DNA of 64,000 bases from VRUE01 sp963716245 (GTDB lineage: Bacteria > Actinomycetota > Thermoleophilia > Solirubrobacterales > 70-9): positions 1,550,001 through 1,614,000 of the forward strand of contig OY970300.1 in NCBI GenBank assembly GCA_963716245.1. Reading direction: 5' to 3'. Numbering within the stretch: position 1 is the stretch's first letter; every line of letters starts with the position of its first letter. Of this stretch, positions 46,023 through 54,064 are shown one piece after another. A program made the translations under genes and the position numbers. The notes below the pieces were generated by a model that was given only the letters and a program-made list of their open reading frames with translations, was not told the origin of the DNA and made no database searches.

Positions 46023-46796
46023 CTAGCGCTCTCGATCCTCGCGAATAAGGTCAGCCGCGCTAGGGCTCGCTGGCCCCGCGGGATGCCGAATGCGAATCTG
46101 ATCCGCGTCACGCAAGAACTTCTGTAAGGAGATTTTCGGGGATGCAGAGAGCGGAGCATCTTGAAAAGGCACTTTGGCGGCCACGTCGTTGCCGAGGTAA
46201 GGAACAAGGACGAACTCGACGAGCTCGGGTCCCAACTCCTCCAATTTGTCTGCCTCGTCATGGCTGATTCGTTGAAAAAGAATCCACAAGATCCCCCCGG
46301 CAAGCGACTCCCTGAGCGTTGGGGGTAGGTCGGAAATCCGCTCCCGGGGGAGGCCAATGCGATCTGGATCTAAGAACGGCGTAAAGCGACTCACCATGAC
46401 GTTTTCGAAATGAGATATGGCCGCGGCCGTGGAGCTGAGGACCTCGACGATGCAGAGACGAGCGTAATTGGGTCTTGCGGCGAGAAACCGAAGCATCGAC
46501 GTAACCCCTGCGTTGACGGCATGGGGCCAATCATCGGCTTCATCGGAAGCTCTTTCGATCGCCTTCTGAAGGTCACACGTAATAGTCTCGTACGCGGCTA
46601 GAAAGCAGTCCTCCTTGCCAGCAAAGTACTCATAGAAAACATGTCGCGATACACCTGAGCGACTAAGAATCTCCGAGACAGTGGTGCGCTGATACCCCCT
46701 TTCGGCTACCGCCTCGGCGAGTGCGTCGATGAGTTTTTTAGCATCGGGGCCCTCTACCGAGGCACTCGACGCGATCAGCGGTGATCGTGAGGCCAT
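46023..46796 (-). CDS. TetR-family regulator with antitoxin-like C-terminal tail
   Basis: 257 aa. N-terminal TetR helix-turn-helix (QRTTVSEILSRSGVSRHVFY, EYFAGKEDCFLAAYE), then a helical ligand/dimer domain to about residue 213. A 40-residue tail unusual for TetR follows: KISLQKFLRDADQI and PASPSAADLIREDRER, the latter strongly reminiscent of the toxin-wrapping ends of VapB/Phd antitoxins. The next gene is a PIN toxin 6 nt away, the position an antitoxin gene normally occupies before its toxin. Proposed: a TetR-antitoxin fusion autoregulating the module. The fusion reading is inference. Confidence 0.7.
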   Translation of the reverse strand: MASRSPLIASSASVEGPDAKKLIDALAEAVAERGYQRTTVSEILSRSGVSRHVFYEYFAGKEDCFLAAYETITCDLQKAIERASDEADDWPHAVNAGVTSMLRFLAARPNYARLCIVEVLSSTAAAISHFENVMVSRFTPFLDPDRIGLPRERISDLPPTLRESLAGGILWILFQRISHDEADKLEELGPELVEFVLVPYLGNDVAAKVPFQDAPLSASPKISLQKFLRDADQIRIRHPAGPASPSAADLIREDRER

Positions 46797-46883
46797 TGCC
46801 TGACGATAGCTAGCGAGGACGAATAAGTCCCTGTTCGCGCTACGAGAAGTGACGCCTGCTGCTTCAAACTTGCAACGTTGGCC

Positions 46884-48179
46884 CTATTTGATCTGCATGC
46901 CGGAGATCGCGCGGGAGATGACGAGGCGCTGGATCTCTGAGGTGCCCTCGAAGATCGTGTAGATCTTCGCGTCGCGGTGCATGCGCTCGACGGGGTACTC
47001 GCGGGTGTAGCCGTTGCCGCCGAGGATCTGGATCGCGCGCTCGGTCGACCAGACGGCGACCTCGCCGGCCTTCAGCTTCGACATCGAGCCCTCGGCGTTC
47101 TCGAACTTGTGGCCGCTGCGGCCCATCCAGGCGGCGCGCCAGACGAGCAGGCGGGCCGCGTCGATCTCCATCTTCATGTCGGCGAGCGCGAAGGCGATCG
47201 CCTGGTTCTCGATGATCGGCCGACCGAACTGCTCGCGCTCTTTCGCGTAGTCGAGCGAGTACTCGTAGGCGGCGCGGGCGATGCCGACCGCCTGGGCGCC
47301 GACGGTCGGGCGGCTCGCCTCGAAGGTCTGCATCGCGGCCTGCGATTTGGCGCTCTTGCCCTCGCGGACGCGCGCAAGCCGTTCGTCGAGCTTCTCTTTG
47401 CCGCCGAGCAGGCAGGAGCCGGGGATCCGGCAGTCGTCGAGATGGACGTCGGCGGTGTGCGAGGCGCGCAGGCCGTGCTTCTTGACCTTGGCGCCCTGCT
47501 CGCAGCCCTTGGTCCCGGGCGGGATCACGAAGGCGGCGTGGCCGCGCGAGCGAAGCTCCCGGTCGACCGAGGCGATCACGACGTGGACGTTGGCGATGCC
47601 GCCGTTGGTCGCCCAGGCCTTCTGGCCGTTGAGCACCCACTCGTCGGTCGCCTCGTCGTACTTGGCCGTGGTCCGGATCGCCGAGACGTCGGAGCCCGCG
47701 TCCGGCTCCGAAGCGCAGAAAGCGCCCACCTTGGGGTCGTCGGCGTCGCCGAAGCACTGCGGGATCCACTCGCCCATCTGCTCCGGGGTCCCCTGCCCGA
47801 AGATCGCGGCGACCGCGAGCGAGGTACCCATGATCGCCATGCCGATGCCGGCGTCGCCCCAGAACAGCTCCTCGTTGGCGATCGGCAGCGTCAGGCCGGT
47901 CTCGTCGGCGAAGAACTGGCCGAGCGCTTCGAAGCTGTAGAGGCCGATCTTGGCGGCCTCCTGGATGACGGGCCAGGGCGTCTCCTCGCGCTCGTCCCAC
48001 TCCTCGGCCGCGGGGCGAACGACGCCCTCCGCGAAGCCGTGCACCCACTCCTTGATGTCCTTCTGGTCCTGGTTCAGCTCGAGCGTGAACGCGGGGGCAT
48101 CGCCCTCGCCGCCGCCGTTCCCGGCCGTCTCCGCCACCAGCTGCTCCGCCGCATCCGCCACCGCCGCCGAATCGCTCAT
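46884..48179 (-). CDS. Acyl-CoA dehydrogenase
   Basis: FAD enzyme oxidising acyl-CoA (beta-oxidation or amino-acid degradation). 431 aa with a 30-residue Gly/Ala-rich N-terminal extension. CASEPDAGSDVSAIRTTA (FAD/substrate loop), NGQKAWATNGGIANVHVV, REQFGRPIIENQAIAF, ERAIQILGGNGYTREYPVER and the catalytic Glu region IYTIFEGTSEIQRLVISR. Chain-length specificity not predictable. ATG 48179 follows TAGGAT by 6 nt. Confidence 0.92.
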   Translation of the reverse strand: MSDSAAVADAAEQLVAETAGNGGGEGDAPAFTLELNQDQKDIKEWVHGFAEGVVRPAAEEWDEREETPWPVIQEAAKIGLYSFEALGQFFADETGLTLPIANEELFWGDAGIGMAIMGTSLAVAAIFGQGTPEQMGEWIPQCFGDADDPKVGAFCASEPDAGSDVSAIRTTAKYDEATDEWVLNGQKAWATNGGIANVHVVIASVDRELRSRGHAAFVIPPGTKGCEQGAKVKKHGLRASHTADVHLDDCRIPGSCLLGGKEKLDERLARVREGKSAKSQAAMQTFEASRPTVGAQAVGIARAAYEYSLDYAKEREQFGRPIIENQAIAFALADMKMEIDAARLLVWRAAWMGRSGHKFENAEGSMSKLKAGEVAVWSTERAIQILGGNGYTREYPVERMHRDAKIYTIFEGTSEIQRLVISRAISGMQIK

Positions 48180-48185
48180 GTACCG

Positions 48186-48191
48186 ATCCTA
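48186..48191 (-). promoter_or_regulatory. Putative -10 box of the acyl-CoA dehydrogenase gene
   Basis: Minus-strand TAGGAT ends 6 nt before ATG 48179, a leaderless arrangement like several others here. Confidence 0.5.
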
Positions 48192-48207
48192 CACCGAAAC
48201 GTGTCGT

Positions 48208-48591
48208 TTACGGCTGGTGGAAATCGCGCAGGTCGAACGCCCGCAGGCCCTCCGGGCCGCCATCCGAGCAGTCGTAGAAGCGGCGGTTGACGCAGTCGTA
48301 CTCGCTGCCGACGCCGTCGTAGGCCTGCTCGACCGAGAAGGGACAGTGGGGCAGCGAGGCGCCGGTCATCTTGACGCCGCCGAAGCCGCCCGGCTGCAGC
48401 ACCGCGTCCAGCTCGACCTTGGCGCCGAAGACTTCCTGCATGCAGCCGACGTACTGGGTGCCGGTCAGCGCGTCGACGAAGCTGTAGAGGAAGCGACAGC
48501 CCATCTCGACACAGCCGCGGGGCTCGACCATCTTGTCGCAGAAGGAGCGACACTGGCGACACTCTCCCGCCTTCTGACGCGTAGCCGGCAT
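48208..48591 (-). CDS. Cysteine-rich protein of unknown function
   Basis: 127 aa with ten cysteines and no signal peptide: ECRQCRSFCDKM, RGCVEMGCRFLYSF, YVGCMQEVF, HCPFSVEQ, YDCVNRRFYDCSD. The CxxC and CxxxC spacings suggest metal or Fe-S binding in the cytosol. No family recognised. ATG 48591 lies 6 nt after TAGACT (48598-48603). Between the acyl-CoA dehydrogenase and dnaE, all on the minus strand; its own promoter suggests an independent unit. Confidence 0.7.
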   Translation of the reverse strand: MPATRQKAGECRQCRSFCDKMVEPRGCVEMGCRFLYSFVDALTGTQYVGCMQEVFGAKVELDAVLQPGGFGGVKMTGASLPHCPFSVEQAYDGVGSEYDCVNRRFYDCSDGGPEGLRAFDLRDFHQP

Positions 48592-48597
48592 AGGGAG

Positions 48598-48603
48598 AGT
48601 CTA
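48598..48603 (-). promoter_or_regulatory. Putative -10 box of the Cys-rich protein gene
   Basis: Minus-strand TAGACT ends 6 nt before ATG 48591. Confidence 0.45.
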
Positions 48604-48622
48604 GGGACGGGCGAGGGCGCGT

Positions 48623-51600
48623 CTACGCGGCCAGCGGCTCGACGCCGAGCAGGTGGTCCAGCTCGCTGATCAGCTTGCTCGAAGGGCGGACGCGGAACTC
48701 CTCGCCGAGCTTCAACTCGCTCGGCCGACCGCTGCCGTTGGCGATCTCGAGGTGCACGGCGGCGCTGCCCTTGTGGTGCTCGAAGAGGGCTTTCAGCTCC
48801 TCGACCAGGCCCTCGGGGTCGGCGTGGTGGGCGGCGTCGATCTGCAGCTTGAGCGGCCCGGACGGCATCCGGCCGGCGGGGCTCGCCGCGGCGATCTCCT
48901 CGCTGTCGGGCTCGAAGCGCTCCGCCTCCTGGACGACGAGCTTCGTCTCGCCCCGCTCCTTGTGGTCGATCCGGCCGCGGACGAGGACGACCGCGTCAGG
49001 CTCGATCACCGTGGCGCTCTCGGCCTGGTCGGCCTTGAAGACCAGCATCTCGACCTGCCCCTCGACGTCGTCGAGCGTCGCGAACATCATCTGGTTGCCG
49101 CTCTTGGTGCGGATCTTCTTGCACTCGGCGACGATCCCGCCGACCGTCACCCAGGCGCCGTCCGGCTTGGCGGCGAGCTCGGCCAGCGTGCAGTCGACCC
49201 GGGCGCGAAGCGCGTCGCGCACTTCGGAGAGCGGATGGGAGGAGAGGTAGGTGCCGAGCGTCTCCTTCTCCATCGCCAGCAGCTCGCGCTGGTCGAACTC
49301 GGCGGCCGAGAGCGGCGGGCGGTGGTGCTGCGAGGTGGAGGCCCCTTCCGCGCCGCCGCCCCCGTCGCCGAAGTCGAAGATCGAGCCCTGTCCGAGCTGG
49401 GCGTCCTCCTGGGCTTTCTGGCCCGCCGACTGGGCGGCCGGCAGCGCCTCCAGCATGCCCTTGCGCGTTGCCCCGGTCGAGTCGAGCGCGCCGCACTTGA
49501 CCAGGCATTCGATCGCCCGTTTGTTCACAGCGCGCGCGTCGACCCGCTCGCAGAAGTCCCAGATCGAGGCGATCGGGGCGTCCTCGCGGGCGCGCAGGAT
49601 CGCCTCCACCGCCGCGTGACCGACGTTCTTGACGGCGTCGAGCCCGAAGCGGATCGCCTTCTCGCTGACTACGAAGTCGTGCCCGGACTCGTTCACGTCG
49701 GGCGGCAGCACCTCGATCCCCATCTCCTCGCAGCGGTTGACGAAGAACGGCACCTTGTCTTTGGTGTTCATCACCGAGGAGATCACCGCCGCCATGTACT
49801 CGGCGGGGTAGTTCGCCTTCAGGTAGGCGGTGCGGTAGGCGATCAGCGCGTAGCAGGCGGCGTGGGACTTGTTGAACGAGTAGTCGGCCGCCGCCTCCAT
49901 CAACGACCACATGTCGTTGGCGACCTTGGCCGCGGTGCCCGACTCCTTCATCCCTTCGAGGAACTTGGCCTTCATCGTCGCCATCAGGTCGCGCTTCTTC
50001 TTGCCGATCGCCTTGCGCAGGTCGTCGGCCTCGGCGGGGCTGAAGCCGGCCATCCGCTTGGCGATCTCCATCAGCTGCTCCTGGTAGAGGACGCAGCCGT
50101 AGGTCGGCTCGGTGATCGGCCGCAGGCGCTCGTCGGGGTAGGTGACCGAGGCCGGGTCGCGCTTGCCCTTCGCGTAGGCGGGGATGTACTTCATCGCCCC
50201 CGGCCGGTAGAGCGAGACGAGCGCGACGATGTCGTCGAACTCGGTCGGCCGCACCTGCTTCATCGCGTCGCGCATCCCCTCGGACTCGAGCTGGAAGACG
50301 CCGGTCCCGTCGCCGCGCGAGAGCATCTCGAAGGTCTTCGCGTCGTCCATCGGGATCGCGGCGACGTCCAGCTCGACGCCGCGCGAGCGGCGCACGATCT
50401 CGACCGCGTCCTCGATCACGTCGAGGTTGCGCAGCCCGAGGAAGTCCATCTTGAGCAGGCCGATCTCCTCGATCGGTCCCATCGAGTACTGGGTGACGAC
50501 CTTGTACTGCCGCTCCCCGTTCGTGCCGTTGCCGTTCCCGCCGGCCGAGCCGCTGCGGTCCTCGGCCAGCTGCAGCGGCACGATCTCCTGCAGCGGCCGG
50601 TCGGCGATCACCACCGCGGCGGCGTGGATCGAGTTGTTGCGGATGATCCCCTCGAGGCCCTGGGCGACGTCGAGGATCCGCTTCGCGTCCGGCTCGGAGT
50701 CGTAGGTCCGCTTCAACTCCTGGCCCGGCTTCAGGCATTCCTCGAAGGAGGGGTTGCGGCCGAGGATCGGCTCCGGGATCTGCTTGGCGAGCCGGTCGCC
50801 GGTGCCGTAGTCGAAGCCGAGCACGCGGGCGGCGTCGCGGGTCGCGGCGCGCGGCGCCATCTTGCCGAAGGTGACGATCTGGGCGACCGACTCGCGGCCG
50901 TATTTCTCGCCGACGTAGCGGATCACGCGCTCGCGGCCGCGCACCGAGAAGTCGATGTCGATGTCCGGCATCGATTTGCGGCCCGGGTTGAGGAAGCGCT
51001 CGAACAGCAGGTCGTTGGCGAGCGGGTCGAGGTCGGTGATGTTGAGCGAGTAGGAGACGATCGAGCCGGCGGCCGAGCCGCGGCCGGGGCCGACCGCGAT
51101 GCCGTTCTCCTTGGCGAAGCGGATGAAGTCCCAGACGATCAGGAAGTAGGAGGAGAAGCCCATCTCCTCGATCACCCCGAGCTCGAACTCGAGCCGCTCG
51201 ACCGCCTCGGCGGGCGGCGGGTCGCCGTAGCGGGCGCGCAGGCCCTCGCCGGCGATCCGCCGCAGCATCTCCTCCGGCTCCGAGCCGTCCGGGGTCGGGT
51301 AGCGCGGCAGCAGCAGCTTGCCCAGCTCGATGTCGATCTGGCAGCGCTCGGCGATCTCGACGGTGCTGGCGACCGCCTCCGGCCACTCGGCGAACGACTC
51401 CTGCATTTCCTCGGAGCTCTTGATGTAGAACTCGTTGGTGTCGAAGCTGAGCTTCGGCGCCTCCAGGGTCGACTTGGTCTGCACGCAGAGCAGCGCCGCG
51501 TGGTTGTCGAAGTCCTCGCGGCGCAGGTAGTGGACGTCGGCGGTGCCGACCAGCGGCCGGCCCAGCTCGCGGGCGAAGCGGACGATCCCCTCGTTCGCCC

Positions 51601-52153
51601 GGTCCTGCTCGGCGATCCCGTTCTTCTGGACCTCGAAGTAGACCTGCTCGGGGCCGAAGGCCTGGATCAGGTCGTCGAGGTGGGCGCGGGCGTCGTCGGG
51701 GCGCTCCTCGACCAGGCGGCGGCAGAAGCGCGACTGCAGGCAGCCGGTCAGCACGATCACGCCCTCCGCGTGCGCGGCCAGCAGCTCCAGGTCGACATTG
51801 GCCTTGCCGCGCGAGAACCCCTTCAGGAAACCCGCCGAGGTCAGCTTGACGAGGTTGGCGAAGCCTACGTCGCTCTCGGCCAGCAGGGTGAGGTGGTTGC
51901 GCTCGTACTTCGGCTTCTCCTTGACCGCCTCGACGTCATCGACGAGGTATGCCTCGAGCCCGGCAATCGGCTTGATCCCGTGCTTCTGGCAGGCCTTGTA
52001 GAGGTCGACGGCGCCATTCATCACGCCGTGGTCGGTCAGCCCCAGCGCCGGCTGCCCCAGCTCCGCAGCCCTCGCCGCCATCGCGTCGATCTTGCAGGCG
52101 CCGTCGAGCAGCGAGTACTCGCTGTGCGCATGCAGGTGGACGGCGGTGGGCAC
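48623..52153 (-). CDS. dnaE: DNA polymerase III alpha subunit (DnaE1)
   Basis: Main replicative polymerase, 1176 aa. PHP domain first (HLHAHSEYSLLDGACKIDAM, GLTDHGVMNGAVDLYKAC, VGTADVHYLRR), C-family polymerase palm with catalytic Asp residues in MPDIDIDFSVRGRERVI and GRGSAAGSIVSYSLNITDLDP, fingers/thumb (KKRDLMATMKAKFLEGM, YSFNKSHAACYALIAYRTAY), helix-hairpin-helix and an OB fold near the end (VTVGGIVAECKKIRTKSGNQ). PHP metal residues look intact, so proofreading by PHP is possible. GTG 52153 chosen; TTG two codons upstream is an alternative. Confidence 0.96.
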   Translation of the reverse strand: MPTAVHLHAHSEYSLLDGACKIDAMAARAAELGQPALGLTDHGVMNGAVDLYKACQKHGIKPIAGLEAYLVDDVEAVKEKPKYERNHLTLLAESDVGFANLVKLTSAGFLKGFSRGKANVDLELLAAHAEGVIVLTGCLQSRFCRRLVEERPDDARAHLDDLIQAFGPEQVYFEVQKNGIAEQDRANEGIVRFARELGRPLVGTADVHYLRREDFDNHAALLCVQTKSTLEAPKLSFDTNEFYIKSSEEMQESFAEWPEAVASTVEIAERCQIDIELGKLLLPRYPTPDGSEPEEMLRRIAGEGLRARYGDPPPAEAVERLEFELGVIEEMGFSSYFLIVWDFIRFAKENGIAVGPGRGSAAGSIVSYSLNITDLDPLANDLLFERFLNPGRKSMPDIDIDFSVRGRERVIRYVGEKYGRESVAQIVTFGKMAPRAATRDAARVLGFDYGTGDRLAKQIPEPILGRNPSFEECLKPGQELKRTYDSEPDAKRILDVAQGLEGIIRNNSIHAAAVVIADRPLQEIVPLQLAEDRSGSAGGNGNGTNGERQYKVVTQYSMGPIEEIGLLKMDFLGLRNLDVIEDAVEIVRRSRGVELDVAAIPMDDAKTFEMLSRGDGTGVFQLESEGMRDAMKQVRPTEFDDIVALVSLYRPGAMKYIPAYAKGKRDPASVTYPDERLRPITEPTYGCVLYQEQLMEIAKRMAGFSPAEADDLRKAIGKKKRDLMATMKAKFLEGMKESGTAAKVANDMWSLMEAAADYSFNKSHAACYALIAYRTAYLKANYPAEYMAAVISSVMNTKDKVPFFVNRCEEMGIEVLPPDVNESGHDFVVSEKAIRFGLDAVKNVGHAAVEAILRAREDAPIASIWDFCERVDARAVNKRAIECLVKCGALDSTGATRKGMLEALPAAQSAGQKAQEDAQLGQGSIFDFGDGGGGAEGASTSQHHRPPLSAAEFDQRELLAMEKETLGTYLSSHPLSEVRDALRARVDCTLAELAAKPDGAWVTVGGIVAECKKIRTKSGNQMMFATLDDVEGQVEMLVFKADQAESATVIEPDAVVLVRGRIDHKERGETKLVVQEAERFEPDSEEIAAASPAGRMPSGPLKLQIDAAHHADPEGLVEELKALFEHHKGSAAVHLEIANGSGRPSELKLGEEFRVRPSSKLISELDHLLGVEPLAA

Positions 52154-52338
52154 GCTCAAGGCTCGGCGATCATGCCAAGCGAGGCAGATGCCAACCGTCG
52201 CCAAAGACGCGCCTTCCGGGCTTATTCCGTGCGCATCCCTTAACACGCAATGGCGGTTTTGCGCGTCTTCAAACCGAATATCCGTCGAAATTCCGGGTAA
52301 GCGTGTAGGTCCGTGCCAATCCGATCCGCGGAGATGCG

Positions 52339-53298
52339 ATGCCCGTTCCTCGCGCTTTGCGCGTGAGCGCCCTCCTTGCAGCCGTATTGCTGGCTGTGGC
52401 GATCTTTCTCCCGGCCGCCTCGTCCTCGGCCAAGCAGAAGGACCTCGAAGAGGCCGCGGGCGGCACCGTTCCCCCCGTCGAGGCCTCCCCTCCCTCGCCG
52501 CCCGAACCGCCGAGCGCCCGCCCGCCCGCGCCCCCCGGAAAGCCGGCTTCGGTCGAGCCGCCTCCGCCGCCTGCTGCGCCTCCGGTCGAGACCGCCCCCA
52601 CGGCCCCGCCGGGCAGGCCGGCGGCGACGCCGAGCCCTTCGCAGCGTCCGTCGGTCTCTGTGCCCGGGCACGTCCGGAACGAGGGGCAGGCCAGAGCGCG
52701 TCCCTCGCCCCCAGGGGTCACCGAGACGATCGAGGGGGCAGCCGGCGAGCAGAATCCCCCGGCCGTCACGGGGGGTCCGGGCGCAGGAAATGCCACGGGG
52801 GCCAAAGGCGCCCCTGGTCCGAAGGCGGATCGGACGGCAGGTCCCACGCCTGACCCCGCCGGCCAATCGCAGAACGCCCATCAGTCTCCAATCTCCGAGG
52901 CTCCCGCCGCCTCGGTCGACCAGGCCAGGGGGGCGCCCCTGCCACGCTGGCTGGCCTACGTCTGGCCGGCCTTCGCCCTCGAGCGGGCCCCGGAGGAGGT
53001 TCTGTCCGCGCTCGAGGAGCAACTGCCGGCCGCGACGCGACTTCCGAGCGTCGACCTCCTGCGGCTGCTTTCGCCTGAGCCGTTGACGAAGCAGATCGCC
53101 GAGGCCAGTCCGCTCGCAAACGTGCAACCACCCGCCGCCGGCCCTCAGCGCCGCGAGGACGGTTCCGCGCTGATCACCCTGCCCAGCGGTGCCCAGGTCT
53201 CCGCACTTGCCCTGATCCTCTCGTGCCTGGCGCTGGCCGCCCTGCTGGCATACGCCGTCAAGCGGGAACTCGGCTCCGTGCGTCACCGGCCGTTCTGA
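52339..53298 (+). CDS. Proline-rich surface protein, single C-terminal TM anchor
   Basis: 319 aa. N-terminal signal (VSALLAAVLLAVAIFLPAASS), a 170-residue Pro/Ala/Gly linker (PPSPPEPPSARPPAPPGKPA and similar), a short folded stretch (LPRWLAYVWPAFALERAPEE), and a C-terminal TM helix (VSALALILSCLALAALLAYAV) with basic end VKRELGSVRH. Topology fits an extracytoplasmic stalk anchored in the membrane, perhaps spanning the wall. The two-component system follows 68 bp downstream and may regulate or sense with it. The divergent gap to dnaE (52154-52338) must hold both promoters. Confidence 0.65.
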   Translation: MPVPRALRVSALLAAVLLAVAIFLPAASSSAKQKDLEEAAGGTVPPVEASPPSPPEPPSARPPAPPGKPASVEPPPPPAAPPVETAPTAPPGRPAATPSPSQRPSVSVPGHVRNEGQARARPSPPGVTETIEGAAGEQNPPAVTGGPGAGNATGAKGAPGPKADRTAGPTPDPAGQSQNAHQSPISEAPAASVDQARGAPLPRWLAYVWPAFALERAPEEVLSALEEQLPAATRLPSVDLLRLLSPEPLTKQIAEASPLANVQPPAAGPQRREDGSALITLPSGAQVSALALILSCLALAALLAYAVKRELGSVRHRPF

Positions 53299-53351
53299 AC
53301 CCTCGGCCTAAACCCACCCTAAAAGCCCAGAGAGAAACGGATTTGCCTGGC

Positions 53352-53357
53352 TAACAT
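53352..53357 (+). promoter_or_regulatory. Putative -10 box of the two-component operon
   Basis: TAACAT ends 8 nt before ATG 53366 of the response regulator: leaderless arrangement. Confidence 0.5.
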
Positions 53358-53365
53358 CGATCGCG

Positions 53366-54061
53366 ATGCCGGCCGAAGGCAACGACACGCTCGGGGGTCG
53401 AGTCCTGCTGGTCGAGGACGACGAGGAGATCGCCGAGGTGCTGCGCCGCTCGCTGCGGGCAGAGGGGTACGAGGTGCGGGCGGCCGCCGACGGCGTCGAG
53501 GCACTGGACGCCGCGGCGGGCTTCTTCCCGGACGTCGTCGTGCTCGACCTCGGGCTGCCGCGGATGGACGGAGTCGAGGTCTGCCGGCGGCTGCGTGCCG
53601 AGAGTGACGTGCCGATCCTGATCCTGACCGCCCGCAGCGAGACCGAGGACCGGGTCGGGGGCCTCGACAGCGGTGCCGACGACTACCTGGTCAAGCCCTT
53701 CGAGCGCAACGAGCTGCTCGCTCGGATCCGGGCGCTGCTGCGCCGCCGCCCGCCTCGCGGCGCCGCCTCGCTGCAGGTGGCCGACCTGATGCTCAACTCG
53801 GCCACGCGCGAGGTGCGGCGAGGCGAGCGGGACATCGAGCTGACCAACCGCGAGTTCGAGCTGCTCGAGCACCTGATGCGCAACGAGCGTCTGGTCGTCT
53901 CCCGCGAGCGCCTGCTCGACGAGGTCTGGGGCTACGACCCGACCGCCGCGACCAACACGATCGACGTCTTCATCTCCAACCTGCGCCGCAAGCTCGAGGC
54001 CGACGGCGAGGGGCGGCTCCTGCACACCAAACGCGGCGCCGGCTACGTGTTGAAGGGGTAG
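53366..54061 (+). CDS. OmpR/PhoB-family response regulator
   Basis: 231 aa. Receiver with acidic pair VEDDEEI, phospho-acceptor D61 (VVVLDLGLPRMDG), T88 and K110 (DDYLVKPFE), all canonical. C-terminal winged helix (LTNREFELLEHLMRNERLVV, YDPTAATNTIDVFISNLRRK, GAGYVLKG). It partners the histidine kinase 3 nt downstream. Target unknown; the Pro-rich gene upstream is a candidate. Confidence 0.93.
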   Translation: MPAEGNDTLGGRVLLVEDDEEIAEVLRRSLRAEGYEVRAAADGVEALDAAAGFFPDVVVLDLGLPRMDGVEVCRRLRAESDVPILILTARSETEDRVGGLDSGADDYLVKPFERNELLARIRALLRRRPPRGAASLQVADLMLNSATREVRRGERDIELTNREFELLEHLMRNERLVVSRERLLDEVWGYDPTAATNTIDVFISNLRRKLEADGEGRLLHTKRGAGYVLKG

Positions 54062-54064
54062 GGG

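Noticed and set aside
48653..52243. 1196-codon open frame antisense to dnaE
   Set aside because: Shadow of DnaE codon bias; no domain or start context, while the minus frame is a complete DnaE.
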